Shown in pieces: positions 18,155 to 26,666 of a DNA stretch of 64,000 bases (position 1 is its first letter; every line of letters starts with the position of its first letter). This DNA comes from Chloroflexota bacterium. Its GTDB lineage: Bacteria; Chloroflexota; UBA11872; VXOZ01. The notes beneath the pieces were generated by a model. The model was not told the DNA's origin, made no database searches, and worked only from the letters and a program-made list of their open reading frames with translations. The stretch is from contig JAPPLM010000042.1 in assembly GCA_028874195.1 (NCBI GenBank), positions 62,001 to 126,000 of the forward strand, read 5' to 3'. The translations under genes were made by a program, and so were the position numbers.

Positions 18155-19216
18155 GTGTCAAAGATGATAACCCAACTCAAGCCGTCTGAGAACGGCACAC
18201 TGCCATCCCCCTTTCCGGAGGGCTGGTACTTCATCGCAAGCCGCAAAGAAATAGAGAAGGAAAAGCTCATCCAGAAGACATGGATGGGCGAGAACATCGT
18301 CGCCTTTTGCGATGAGAGCGGGCGCATCTGCGTCGCTGAGGCCTACTGCCCGCACTTGGGCTCCGATCTCAGTCCTACCGCCGGGGGACGCGTCCGCGAG
18401 GGTCGGCTGGTATGTCCCTTCCATGGCTATGCGTTCGACGCCACCGGCACGTGCGTGGCAACGCCGTACGCTCCGCCACCCAGATATACTGGGCTGCGCA
18501 CCTTCGAGACAGAGGAAATCGCAGGCATAATTTTTGCCTGGTGGGGCATTGAGGGACGAGAACCGCAGTGGCGGTTGCCTGCGAATTCAGTGGACGAAGA
18601 CGGCTGGTGCGACCTGGAAATCCGCACTGTCCGCTTTGCCGGCCATCCGCAGGAGACATCGGAAAACGCGGTTGACTTGGCCCATCTGCGCTACATCCAC
18701 GGCTTTGGCGCCGTGGAACGTGTGGAACCGGTATCGGTGGACGGCCCCTATCTGAGGAGCCGTTTCAACTTCAGGTCCACGCGGTCGATTGCGAAAATCG
18801 CAAAACTCACGTTTGATCTCTCTGCCGATACCCACGTCTATGGACTGGGGTACTCGTTCGTGGATATCCGCGAACACTCAATCGGCATGGACATGCGCCT
18901 GTGGGTACTGTCGACCCCTGTCGACGGCACGCTCATAGAGATGTCGCTGGTCTCGCAAGTGCGGGAGATACGCCAGCCGAAGCGTTGGCTTGCCGGCCTG
19001 GGGTTTCTCCCGGTGGGGCTGCGCGCGCCCGTCATGAACAGGTTCACCGCGTCTCAGCAAGAGCGGGAAGTGCTGCAGGATGAGATCATCTGGAGCCGCA
19101 AGCGGTACCAATCCCGCCCGCGCCTCTGCAAGTCCGACGGCGAGATCACCAGGTATCGGCGCTACTGTGCCCAGTTCTATCCCGACCTAAGCGAGAACGG
19201 CAGTTCTGCTGACTGA
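18155..19216 (+). CDS. Rieske non-heme iron oxygenase (KshA/DAF-36-like)
   Basis: 353 residues from GTG 18155 (ATG at 18164 is an alternative). The Rieske cluster ligands are Cys65-x-His67 (CPHLGSDL) and Cys87-x-x-His90 (CPFHGYAFD). The mononuclear iron site reads ENAVDLAHLRYIHG with Asp174, His177 and His182, and the distal acidic ligand probably lies in LQDEIIWSRKRY. The C-terminal IW-x(4)-Y...RRYCAQFYP pattern is that of 3-ketosteroid 9-alpha-hydroxylase, cholesterol 7-desaturase and related sterol oxygenases. This supports a steroid-like substrate, though the exact position attacked is unknown. No dedicated reductase gene is nearby. Confidence 0.85.
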   Translation: MSKMITQLKPSENGTLPSPFPEGWYFIASRKEIEKEKLIQKTWMGENIVAFCDESGRICVAEAYCPHLGSDLSPTAGGRVREGRLVCPFHGYAFDATGTCVATPYAPPPRYTGLRTFETEEIAGIIFAWWGIEGREPQWRLPANSVDEDGWCDLEIRTVRFAGHPQETSENAVDLAHLRYIHGFGAVERVEPVSVDGPYLRSRFNFRSTRSIAKIAKLTFDLSADTHVYGLGYSFVDIREHSIGMDMRLWVLSTPVDGTLIEMSLVSQVREIRQPKRWLAGLGFLPVGLRAPVMNRFTASQQEREVLQDEIIWSRKRYQSRPRLCKSDGEITRYRRYCAQFYPDLSENGSSAD

Positions 19217-19293
19217 AGACACGGGATGCTCCACCTGCATCGGCTCTTGTCCGGCCCGCCTCGATTTGACAAGCCCCTTTACCGCTTGCACCG

Positions 19294-20676
19294 CTACGCC
19301 TTTCGAAACCGCCAGCCGTACATGATCCTGCCGTAATAGTTGAACATCCGCTTGGCCGCGGGATCATTGAAAGGGTAGTCCGCGCCAAGCTGCCTGGCGG
19401 TGGCAAGTCCGGTGACGAGGCAGGTCTCCTGGCTGTTGATCAGCGTGTGCGCGCCGCAGTGCCACGTGCGCCGCTTGCCCTGAATGAAGCGGAACAGGTT
19501 GACGAGCCACGCTACGTGACGCACGTCATGGACGATGTGCTGAAACCACCACTTCTTAACGACCTTCTGTTCATCAATAGTACTGATGGGGTTGTAGGTC
19601 ACCAGGCACGGCTTGTCCGAGCGGTGAGCCCACGGTTGCTGGTTGTGCATGATGTACGTGATCTCATAATTGTCCGGTCGCGCGCCGTACTGCTCGATGT
19701 GGTTGCTCCGCGTGGTCAGCGGCTTCACTTCATTGTCCGGCAGGACTGAAGAGTCGGAATGAACGACGGTATGGTTGTGGAGTTCGCTCTCATAGCGTAT
19801 CGACGAGAGAATGTAGCGCTCCAGAAACGTGGGCTTGTCGAGCATCATCAGCGTCTGGTTGGCATTGCTCGCGAAGATCACCTCGTCAAAGGTCTCCCGT
19901 TCACCGTTTTCGTCCTCGACCACGACGCCGGTTGCCTGACGATATACCTTGCGGATCGGGCGGTTGAGATAGATCTTGTCTCGGAAACCGGCTGACAGAT
20001 TTTCGTAGATGCGGCGCGTGCCCCGGTCCCACGTCTGCATCGGCGTAGCGGACTCGATGTCGAAGAACTCGAGATATCTTGCGAAGAGCGCCGCGGGCAT
20101 ATCGAAGACGTTCGTCGCCATGAGGAAATTGACGAACATTGGCTTGAGTATCTTGTATCTAAAGTCCCCGGAGAAGCCGCCGAGGTTCAGCAATGCTCCC
20201 ATGCTCAGGTAGTTGAAGGGATTCAAAGCGTTCAGTAGCTTCGACTGGGAACGGGTCAGACCTCCAAACCAATGGAGACGCCGCAGGAGTCTTTGGAACT
20301 GCGCAATCTCAGATTGGAGTTGCCGCCTGATGTCGGAATCGAAGTCGTGGGCGTACACCTGGCCGCGGTACTTCACGCTGTAGCTGAATTTGGTATCGAT
20401 CAACTCGATGCCAAACTGCTCCATCAACAGCAGAACGTGGTGATAGACCGAGGGTATGCAGGCGGTGACGGAAATATCGAAGGGAATCGTGCTGCCGTCA
20501 GCCTGCGGCATGTCGGCGGTAATGGCATTGCCGCCGATCTGTTCATGAGCCTCGAACAGCCGAAAGTCAAACCGGTCCGAGCTATGGTGCAGCGCCCAGG
20601 CGGCGCCCAATCCTGAAATACCTCCACCCACAATGGCAATTCGCCGTCGCATTGTCTCAGCCGCATCAGTTGGCAT
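19294..20676 (-). CDS. FAD-dependent amine-oxidase-like oxidoreductase
   Basis: About 460 residues from the ATG at 20676; an upstream TTG (20721) would add 15 residues, and an ATG eight codons further in is also possible. A dinucleotide-binding motif RIAIVGGGISGLGAAWAL is followed by LFEAHEQIGGNA, typical of flavin amine oxidases, desaturases and protoporphyrinogen-oxidase-like proteins. The C-terminal WHCGAHT...GLATARQLGADYPF completes the FAD site. Such flavoproteins oxidise or desaturate lipids and carotenoids. It is convergent with the Rieske gene (77 bp between the stops) and is grouped with the sterol-type island by position only. Confidence 0.8.
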   Translation of the reverse strand: MPTDAAETMRRRIAIVGGGISGLGAAWALHHSSDRFDFRLFEAHEQIGGNAITADMPQADGSTIPFDISVTACIPSVYHHVLLLMEQFGIELIDTKFSYSVKYRGQVYAHDFDSDIRRQLQSEIAQFQRLLRRLHWFGGLTRSQSKLLNALNPFNYLSMGALLNLGGFSGDFRYKILKPMFVNFLMATNVFDMPAALFARYLEFFDIESATPMQTWDRGTRRIYENLSAGFRDKIYLNRPIRKVYRQATGVVVEDENGERETFDEVIFASNANQTLMMLDKPTFLERYILSSIRYESELHNHTVVHSDSSVLPDNEVKPLTTRSNHIEQYGARPDNYEITYIMHNQQPWAHRSDKPCLVTYNPISTIDEQKVVKKWWFQHIVHDVRHVAWLVNLFRFIQGKRRTWHCGAHTLINSQETCLVTGLATARQLGADYPFNDPAAKRMFNYYGRIMYGWRFRKA

Positions 20677-20949
20677 GGTTTTCAATCCGGTTTCCCCCGT
20701 CGGCTGCCGTCCGGTCGGCAACGAAAGTTCGGATCAGGGAATCGGGACGCCGCATGCGGTGCGCTCGGCGTTTTCGAGAAAACCATCGCGCCGGGCCGCT
20801 CTCGGTACAAAGACTAAAAATCTGGACTACGCTTAGCATAGCGGATGATGGTGGGAAGTGTGCGCTTGGCCAGGGCGCTGCTGTTTGGGCGAACAACCGA
20901 GTCCGGGGTCACGTAGTGAGTTGAGAGAATTGTTAGTTTCAGGCATGGA

Positions 20950-22155
20950 CTACAGGTAGTCATCTAACGCTTTCAGGAAGTTCTTGTAGACGCACTGCTG
21001 TTCCCAGATGATGCCGTCAACGCCCAAGCGCCACCACTCATCGGGCATGAAGTAGACGGATACTTCCGCCTCGGACCCCCAACGACCCCACCAATTGATC
21101 AAGTGGAGATTATCGGACTGTGTGAGCCAGAGAGCGAGATCGATGAGCGTTTCATTGCCGACAAGTTGCGCCTTGTGGTAGCAGGCGGTCATAAGTTGAA
21201 AGAGGGCGCGCTGGGGGTCATTGCCCAAGAAGAATTCGGCACCTCCCGAACCCGCCCACGTGCTGGGGAACGGCGGCAGCGCAAGCTGATGGGCTTGGCT
21301 GCCGTAGGCATCGATGACCTCTGTAGCCGTCGCGGGGGCGACACCCTCACCTTCCAGGTACCGCGGCAGCGCCTCCATGAATTCGAATACGCCGCTGTCG
21401 TAGTACTGGTGCTCGCCGAACGTCTCGAAGTCCCAACCGACCATCACGAATTGGCCGTCGGCACGCCTTACCCAATGCGCATAGTCGTCTGCCATCAGCG
21501 GCCAGCCCGCCCACTGACGCTGCGAAAAGCGGTAGCCGACATCGTCACTTAGCTCGTAGTGCCGCGCAAGCAGTTTTACGCCTGGGCGGTGATGGTAGAG
21601 ATACGTAGGCTGACGCCAGCCCAGTATCCATTCCCTCCCGTCCATAAGGGCGCCTTGAAAGCCGGCGCTTTCCAGCGCGCTCACAATCGTTTCGGAAACG
21701 AGCATTTCGGTGGTGTCTGTCACTATAGGTCTTTTGCCAAAGTGCCCGTGCAGATCGTCTGCCATGGCCTTCATTCGTGAAGTGAATTCCGGCAGATCGA
21801 TCAGCATGAGGAACGAGTGATAGGGATCAACGCCAATCAGCTCCGTATTGGGGTGGGCCACGATGCGCTTGAAGCCTTCAAGCACACTTGGATCCCAACG
21901 CTGCGCTTGCTTGACCAGTGAAAGCGAGATGCCAAAGCAGAGCTTGAGGCCGCTGTCGAGAAGCCGCAGCCACAGTTCCGTAGCCGGCTTGTAACAGTAG
22001 CGGGCTACTTTGCGAAAGTACCGCTCATTCATCTTCTCATCGAAGAGGAGCGGCGCCATTTCCTCCGGCGCGGTGCCGGGCGGGATAACGTTGGCGGGCA
22101 GTCGTACGCGCCGGGGCTGATGGGCGATAACGTAGATTACGAGATTCTCAGCCAT
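20950..22155 (-). CDS. Glycoside hydrolase family 57 protein
   Basis: The start is set at ATG 22155 (MAENLVIYVIAHQ), which overlaps the stop of the upstream glycosyltransferase by 8 nt; this gives 401 residues. A GH57-type beta/alpha barrel is indicated by IYVIAHQPRR at the N-terminus, an internal TDTTEMLVSETI segment and VMVGWDFETFGEH, matching the family's conserved region around the catalytic Asp. GH57 enzymes hydrolyse, branch or transfer alpha-glucans. The overlap with a GT4 gene suggests an alpha-glucan synthesis or remodelling pair. Confidence 0.85.
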   Translation of the reverse strand: MAENLVIYVIAHQPRRVRLPANVIPPGTAPEEMAPLLFDEKMNERYFRKVARYCYKPATELWLRLLDSGLKLCFGISLSLVKQAQRWDPSVLEGFKRIVAHPNTELIGVDPYHSFLMLIDLPEFTSRMKAMADDLHGHFGKRPIVTDTTEMLVSETIVSALESAGFQGALMDGREWILGWRQPTYLYHHRPGVKLLARHYELSDDVGYRFSQRQWAGWPLMADDYAHWVRRADGQFVMVGWDFETFGEHQYYDSGVFEFMEALPRYLEGEGVAPATATEVIDAYGSQAHQLALPPFPSTWAGSGGAEFFLGNDPQRALFQLMTACYHKAQLVGNETLIDLALWLTQSDNLHLINWWGRWGSEAEVSVYFMPDEWWRLGVDGIIWEQQCVYKNFLKALDDYL

Positions 22156-23452
22156 TTGGGTTGCTTTGCACGTCAATGCCCTGCTTGGCAGCGAGGTATT
22201 CGACTTTTCCCACCAGGTCGCGAATGGTCGAATCCCAGGTAAAGAGCGCCGCCGTCTGCCGCGCATGACGCTTTATCTGCTTGATCACGTCAGGCTGGCT
22301 GTGCACGAGTTGCAGATAGCTCGCTAATTCTGCCGGGTCGTCGGTCTCGACTGAGAGGGCGTTGTGCAACTGCACGGCGTAGTCCTCCCCGGTAGTCCCT
22401 GTGACCACCACGGCCCCGCATGCCATTGCCTCCAGTCCCACCAGTCCGAACGGTTCGTAGCCGCTATTGGCCAGTACCGCATCGACCGCAGAATAGAACA
22501 CGCGTTGCAGCGCCTCGGGCACAAAGTCGCAGAGATTCAAGACATCCGCGTGGTCGCTGGCAGCGAGAATTGCATCCAATGCCCCTTCTAAATTGGAGTT
22601 GTCGCTATAGATATCTTGTACCACGAGGCCCATTTCCGCCGCCCGGTGCAGCACGTCGCCGCCGTGGGGCTCCAATCCGCCACGGGCGATGAAGCGTACA
22701 CGGTGGCCGGCGTGCTTCAACTGACCCGCGGCTTCAATGGCTTGGAGCCAGCGCTTATCCGGATCAAATCGTCCCATCTTGAGCAGCAGAAAGTCTGCGG
22801 CCATACCTCTGCGCAGCCTCCGTACCGGCTGCTGCGGCACTTTCTCCAGCAACCGGCGGGGAATGCCGTTAGGCAGGACGAGCGGGTTCAGCCCCCAGTC
22901 CCAGAGACGGTGCTTCATGAAGCGGCTCACGGTGGTAATGGTGGCAATGAAGTCGAGGCGGGGGAGGTCGATGTGACCGAACCCGAACTCGTTATTTGCG
23001 TTCCAAAGCAGCACACACTCCTGGCGTAAGCCGTTGAAATGGAGGGAATCGCTGAGGCGCGCCAGCGTTTCCGTCGTATGCCACTCTTCCGCCATGACCA
23101 CGGTAATTTGGCCTTGGTCGGCAGCGGGTCGCACGATACGATCGGTCACGAACCAGGGAACGCTGTTGGCGTAGTCAATCAGCTTGTCCCATTCGGCCTC
23201 GTAAGCGCCGGTGGGATGCGCGTGGCTGATCCATTGGCACCAACGATAGAGATGCAAGTTGCCGCATTCGGTGGTCTCCACAGATGGCAGGCTTGGGTCG
23301 CCAATGAAGATGAGGTGAGTCGTGAATCCCGCTTGCGCGAGGGCACGAGCAAGCTCGGTGACGCGCGTCCCAAGTCCACCGGCTTGCGAATACCGATCGG
23401 GGCCCTCGAAGCTGAGTATGACGAACTGGGCGTTGTTGGGGGTAATGCTCAT
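22148..23452 (-). CDS. GT4-family glycosyltransferase
   Basis: 434 residues, GT-B fold. The N-terminal half has GLGTRVTELARALAQAGF, typical of glycogen-synthase-like GT4/GT5 enzymes; the C-terminal half has KMGRFDPDKRWLQAIEAA and the donor-site motif EPFGLVGLEAMACG (E-x7-E). It transfers a sugar from an NDP or phosphate donor. Translational overlap with the GH57 gene implies joint work on an alpha-glucan such as glycogen or a methylglucose polymer; the product cannot be fixed from sequence alone. Confidence 0.87.
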   Translation of the reverse strand: MSITPNNAQFVILSFEGPDRYSQAGGLGTRVTELARALAQAGFTTHLIFIGDPSLPSVETTECGNLHLYRWCQWISHAHPTGAYEAEWDKLIDYANSVPWFVTDRIVRPAADQGQITVVMAEEWHTTETLARLSDSLHFNGLRQECVLLWNANNEFGFGHIDLPRLDFIATITTVSRFMKHRLWDWGLNPLVLPNGIPRRLLEKVPQQPVRRLRRGMAADFLLLKMGRFDPDKRWLQAIEAAGQLKHAGHRVRFIARGGLEPHGGDVLHRAAEMGLVVQDIYSDNSNLEGALDAILAASDHADVLNLCDFVPEALQRVFYSAVDAVLANSGYEPFGLVGLEAMACGAVVVTGTTGEDYAVQLHNALSVETDDPAELASYLQLVHSQPDVIKQIKRHARQTAALFTWDSTIRDLVGKVEYLAAKQGIDVQSNPNG

Positions 23453-23608
23453 AGTCGCACCGGCTCCACTGCCTGTAAGGATGCTTCATTGAATCCTTGT
23501 GGTCGTGTGCCGAGCTGGGAGCGGCCCTGCGCAGCGAGACGCGCCGCGTCTCTCCATGTCCCAGCGGTTCCCAGTCGGCGTTTGAGCATCAGTATATGAC
23601 ACAAACGC

Positions 23609-25576
23609 CTAGACGTCGAGATGCTGGACTTCCTTGGCGTGCGCCTGGATGAAGCGTTTACGCGCCTGCGGGTCGTCACCCATGAGTTGATCGAACACCA
23701 AACTGACGGCGGCCTGGTCCTCCAACATAACCTGCAGGAGCTTGCGGCGTGCTGGGTCCATCGTAGTTTCCCACAGTTGGTCGGCATTCATTTCGCCGAG
23801 ACCCTTGTAACGCTGGATAGCGGCGTTCGCGCGGCTGAACTGCTTGAGAATGCGGTCGCGCTCGTCGTCATCCCAGGCGTAGTGGACGTCGCGGTTGCGG
23901 GCCACGCGATAGAGTGGGGCTTGCGCGATATAGAGGCGCTGGTTGGTGATGATTTCGCGCATGTAGCGGAAGAAGAACGTGAGCAAGAGCGTACGGATGT
24001 GGGCGCCGTCCACGTCGGCGTCGGTCATGATGATGATCTTGCCGTAGCGCAGTTTCGCAATGTCGAAGGTCTCGCCAATGCTTGTGCCCAACGCCGTAAC
24101 CAGCGCGCGAATCTCGGCATTGGAGAGCATGCGGTCGAGGTTGGTCCGTTCGGCATTGAGGATCTTCCCCCGCAGCGGGAGAATTGCTTGGAAGCGTCGC
24201 TCGCGTCCCTGTTTGGCGTTGCCGCCCGCAGAATCGCCCTCGACGATGAAGATCTCGGCATTCTCCATGCTGCGCTCGGAGCAGTCGGCAAGTTTGCCCG
24301 GCAGCGTAGAGACATCCAAGTAGCCCTTGCGCGCCACCATGTCCCGCGCCTTTTGCGCGGCAATGCGCGCGCGGGCGGCGTTCAGGCACTTCTCGATGAT
24401 GGCTTTGCCTTCGCTGGGATGCTCTTCCAGGTACTGGCCGAGTTTCTCGTTGACGGTGGCTTCCACGAAGCCGCGCACTTCCGAATTGCCGAGCTTGGCT
24501 TTGGTCTGTCCCTCGAATTGGGGATTCGTTAGGCGCACGCTGATAACGGCCGTCAGTCCCGTACGCACGTCATCTCCCGTTAGGGAGAGGTCTTTTTCCT
24601 TGATGAGGTTTTGCTTGCGGGCATAGTCATTCAGCGTACGTGTCAGGGCAGAGCGAAACCCGGTCAAATGGGTGCCGCCGTCGACATTATTGATGGTGTT
24701 CGCAAACGCGTAGATGCGCTCGTCAAAGCTTTGGGTATACTGCAGTGCCGCTTCTAGCTGCAGCGAATCCGCTGCTCCGGCGAAGAAAATCTCCTCATTG
24801 TTAATGACCGTTTTGCGCCGGTTCATTTGGTGCACAAAGGCGCGAATCCCGCTCTCGAAGTAGAAGGTCAGTTCGCGCGCGGTCCGTTCATCGCGGAACT
24901 CGATGCGCAGTGCGGGACAGAGGTACGCAACCTCACGGAAACGTTGCGCGAGCGTGTTGAACTCATAGTCCAGGGTTTCCATGATCTCGGAATCAGGGAG
25001 GAAGTGGATGGTAGTGCCATTGCGGTCCGTTTTGCCCATACGCTCGACTTGGCCGAGCGGCGCGCCGTTCCGATACTCTTGCCGGTAGACGTAAGGCGCC
25101 TGGTAGACGGTAGCAACGAGTTTTGTCGAGAGGGCATTGACGATAGAGACCCCGACACCATGGAGTCCGCCTGAGACCTTGTAGCTCTTGCCGCCAAACT
25201 TGCCGCCGGCGTGCAGCCGAGTGAGGACGGTCTCCAAAGCCGATACACCGGTCTTTTCGTGCACGTCGACCGGAATGCCGCGACCATTGTCCTCGATTGT
25301 GACGCTGCAATCCGCATGAATTGTGATGAGGATACGGTCGCAGAGGCCCGCGAGCGCTTCGTCTACACTATTGTCAACCACTTCGTAGACAAGGTGGTGC
25401 AGTCCTCGGACATCAGTACTGCCAATGAACATGCCCGGCCGCGTGCGTACGGGCTCGAGTCCTTCCAAGACCTGGATGTCGGCAGCGGTATAGTCATTTA
25501 GATCAGCAGCAGTTGGCTCCGGCTCGACTACGATTGTCGCAGTGCCGCCGCCGTCTTCCATAGTCTTCTTAGCCAT
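23609..25576 (-). CDS. gyrB: DNA gyrase subunit B
   Basis: 655 residues, the short GyrB form lacking the proteobacterial insertion. The GHKL ATPase appears as EVVDNSVDEALAG, DNGRGIPVD and SGGLHGVGVSIVNAL; the TOPRIM part has IVEGDSAGG and IIMTDADVDGAHIRTLL; the C-terminus carries YKGLGEMNADQLWETTMDP. It supplies the ATPase and TOPRIM functions for negative supercoiling with GyrA, which is not in the window. ParE is the alternative, but the single short B subunit fits GyrB in this type of genome. Confidence 0.93.
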   Translation of the reverse strand: MAKKTMEDGGGTATIVVEPEPTAADLNDYTAADIQVLEGLEPVRTRPGMFIGSTDVRGLHHLVYEVVDNSVDEALAGLCDRILITIHADCSVTIEDNGRGIPVDVHEKTGVSALETVLTRLHAGGKFGGKSYKVSGGLHGVGVSIVNALSTKLVATVYQAPYVYRQEYRNGAPLGQVERMGKTDRNGTTIHFLPDSEIMETLDYEFNTLAQRFREVAYLCPALRIEFRDERTARELTFYFESGIRAFVHQMNRRKTVINNEEIFFAGAADSLQLEAALQYTQSFDERIYAFANTINNVDGGTHLTGFRSALTRTLNDYARKQNLIKEKDLSLTGDDVRTGLTAVISVRLTNPQFEGQTKAKLGNSEVRGFVEATVNEKLGQYLEEHPSEGKAIIEKCLNAARARIAAQKARDMVARKGYLDVSTLPGKLADCSERSMENAEIFIVEGDSAGGNAKQGRERRFQAILPLRGKILNAERTNLDRMLSNAEIRALVTALGTSIGETFDIAKLRYGKIIIMTDADVDGAHIRTLLLTFFFRYMREIITNQRLYIAQAPLYRVARNRDVHYAWDDDERDRILKQFSRANAAIQRYKGLGEMNADQLWETTMDPARRKLLQVMLEDQAAVSLVFDQLMGDDPQARKRFIQAHAKEVQHLDV

Positions 25577-25608
25577 AGATGTCCCTTTGTGTAATTGTGT
25601 TTGGAGTG

Positions 25609-26535
25609 CTAAGGAGCCGTGGGTTCACCCCGAGAGATAAGCAACCGATTCCACACGTACATGAACATGGCGATGGTCACCCACGTACCCACGTACGCAT
25701 TGCCAACCGTAGCGATGATCCTCCCAATGCCGATATTCAGGATTGCCAAGTCCATGATTACGCTCCACACAATGCTCGTGCCAAAGGCGATGAGCCAATA
25801 GAGAAGGAAGACGCCGATAAAGGACCACGGGTTGCTGTGAATCAGGTCGAGAGTCAGCCGAATCACCCTGGGTAGACGCTGGCGCACGAGCGCGAGGCTG
25901 TCTACGATGAAGAAGGCATAGAATACAATCCAAAGCAATCCAGCGATTGAGAGCAAGAACAGCAGGGTTCCTATAAAGGGGATGGTTGCGAGGAGCAGCG
26001 TAGCAACGGTGAACGGGACCACCGTAACTACCAGCAAGATGCCGGCTAGTCCGGCGAGCCGGATCGCCAAACGCGCCACTCGGGGCACCAAGATTTCCCA
26101 GGTCAATGTGCGCTGTTGAACTTCTGACGCAATCAAGGCAAGGTAGATGCTGCCCAGCACAAGGCTGATCGGAAGGAGCAGCACGAAGGCAAACAGCAAT
26201 TGTGGGTATGATTCCAAGACCACCGTTGCACTCGCTTCAGCCTCGACAGCGGAAATCCCCAGGGAAGGCACCCACACCCCTAGGAGGAGTGAAAGCAAGT
26301 TCGAACGCCGGATGAATGAAAACATGGTGCCATTTTCTGAGCCTGCGCCCTCGTCGAGGGAAGAAGGAGATCCTTCTGCCAAAGGGAGGAGCTCCGGCCC
26401 AAGCATGACGCGCGGCGCCAGCCAGATGAGCAAGTCTAAGCCGATCGGCAACAGGACAAGCCAGATACGCCGATTGAGCAGAGTACCGGATTCTGCCAGG
26501 GCTTCGATAGGCCGGAGTGTGCGCGGTTCATTCAC
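25609..26535 (-). CDS. Multi-pass membrane protein of unknown function
   Basis: 308 residues from a GTG start, with about six hydrophobic segments (IWLVLLPIGLDLLIWL near 23-40; several from ~130 to ~300). A soluble loop of ~60 residues follows the first helix. I do not recognise a catalytic motif; the overall form resembles DUF4013-like or glycerophosphodiester-phosphodiesterase membrane-domain proteins, but that is a weak guess. It lies 32 bp downstream of gyrB's start on the same strand, so gyrB may be read from the same transcript. Confidence 0.7.
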   Translation of the reverse strand: MNEPRTLRPIEALAESGTLLNRRIWLVLLPIGLDLLIWLAPRVMLGPELLPLAEGSPSSLDEGAGSENGTMFSFIRRSNLLSLLLGVWVPSLGISAVEAEASATVVLESYPQLLFAFVLLLPISLVLGSIYLALIASEVQQRTLTWEILVPRVARLAIRLAGLAGILLVVTVVPFTVATLLLATIPFIGTLLFLLSIAGLLWIVFYAFFIVDSLALVRQRLPRVIRLTLDLIHSNPWSFIGVFLLYWLIAFGTSIVWSVIMDLAILNIGIGRIIATVGNAYVGTWVTIAMFMYVWNRLLISRGEPTAP

Positions 26536-26542
26536 AATATGT

Positions 26543-26572
26543 ATTATACCAGATTCAGGATGTCGTCCTCAA
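26543..26572 (-). promoter_or_regulatory. Promoter with perfect -10, near-leaderless start
   Basis: On the minus strand: TTGAGG (26567-26572), 18-bp spacer, TATAAT (26543-26548). The GTG start of the membrane-protein gene is at 26535, only 7 nt past the -10 box, so the expected transcript start falls at or next to the start codon. This may drive both this gene and gyrB. Confidence 0.65.
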
Positions 26573-26666
26573 TTTGGCGGACGCTCTCATGCCAGTAATG
26601 ACGGGAAGAAAGGCACTTTGTTGCAGCAGGCAAAACGAGCTGGACGAAACAGAGGAAGAGGCTAAC

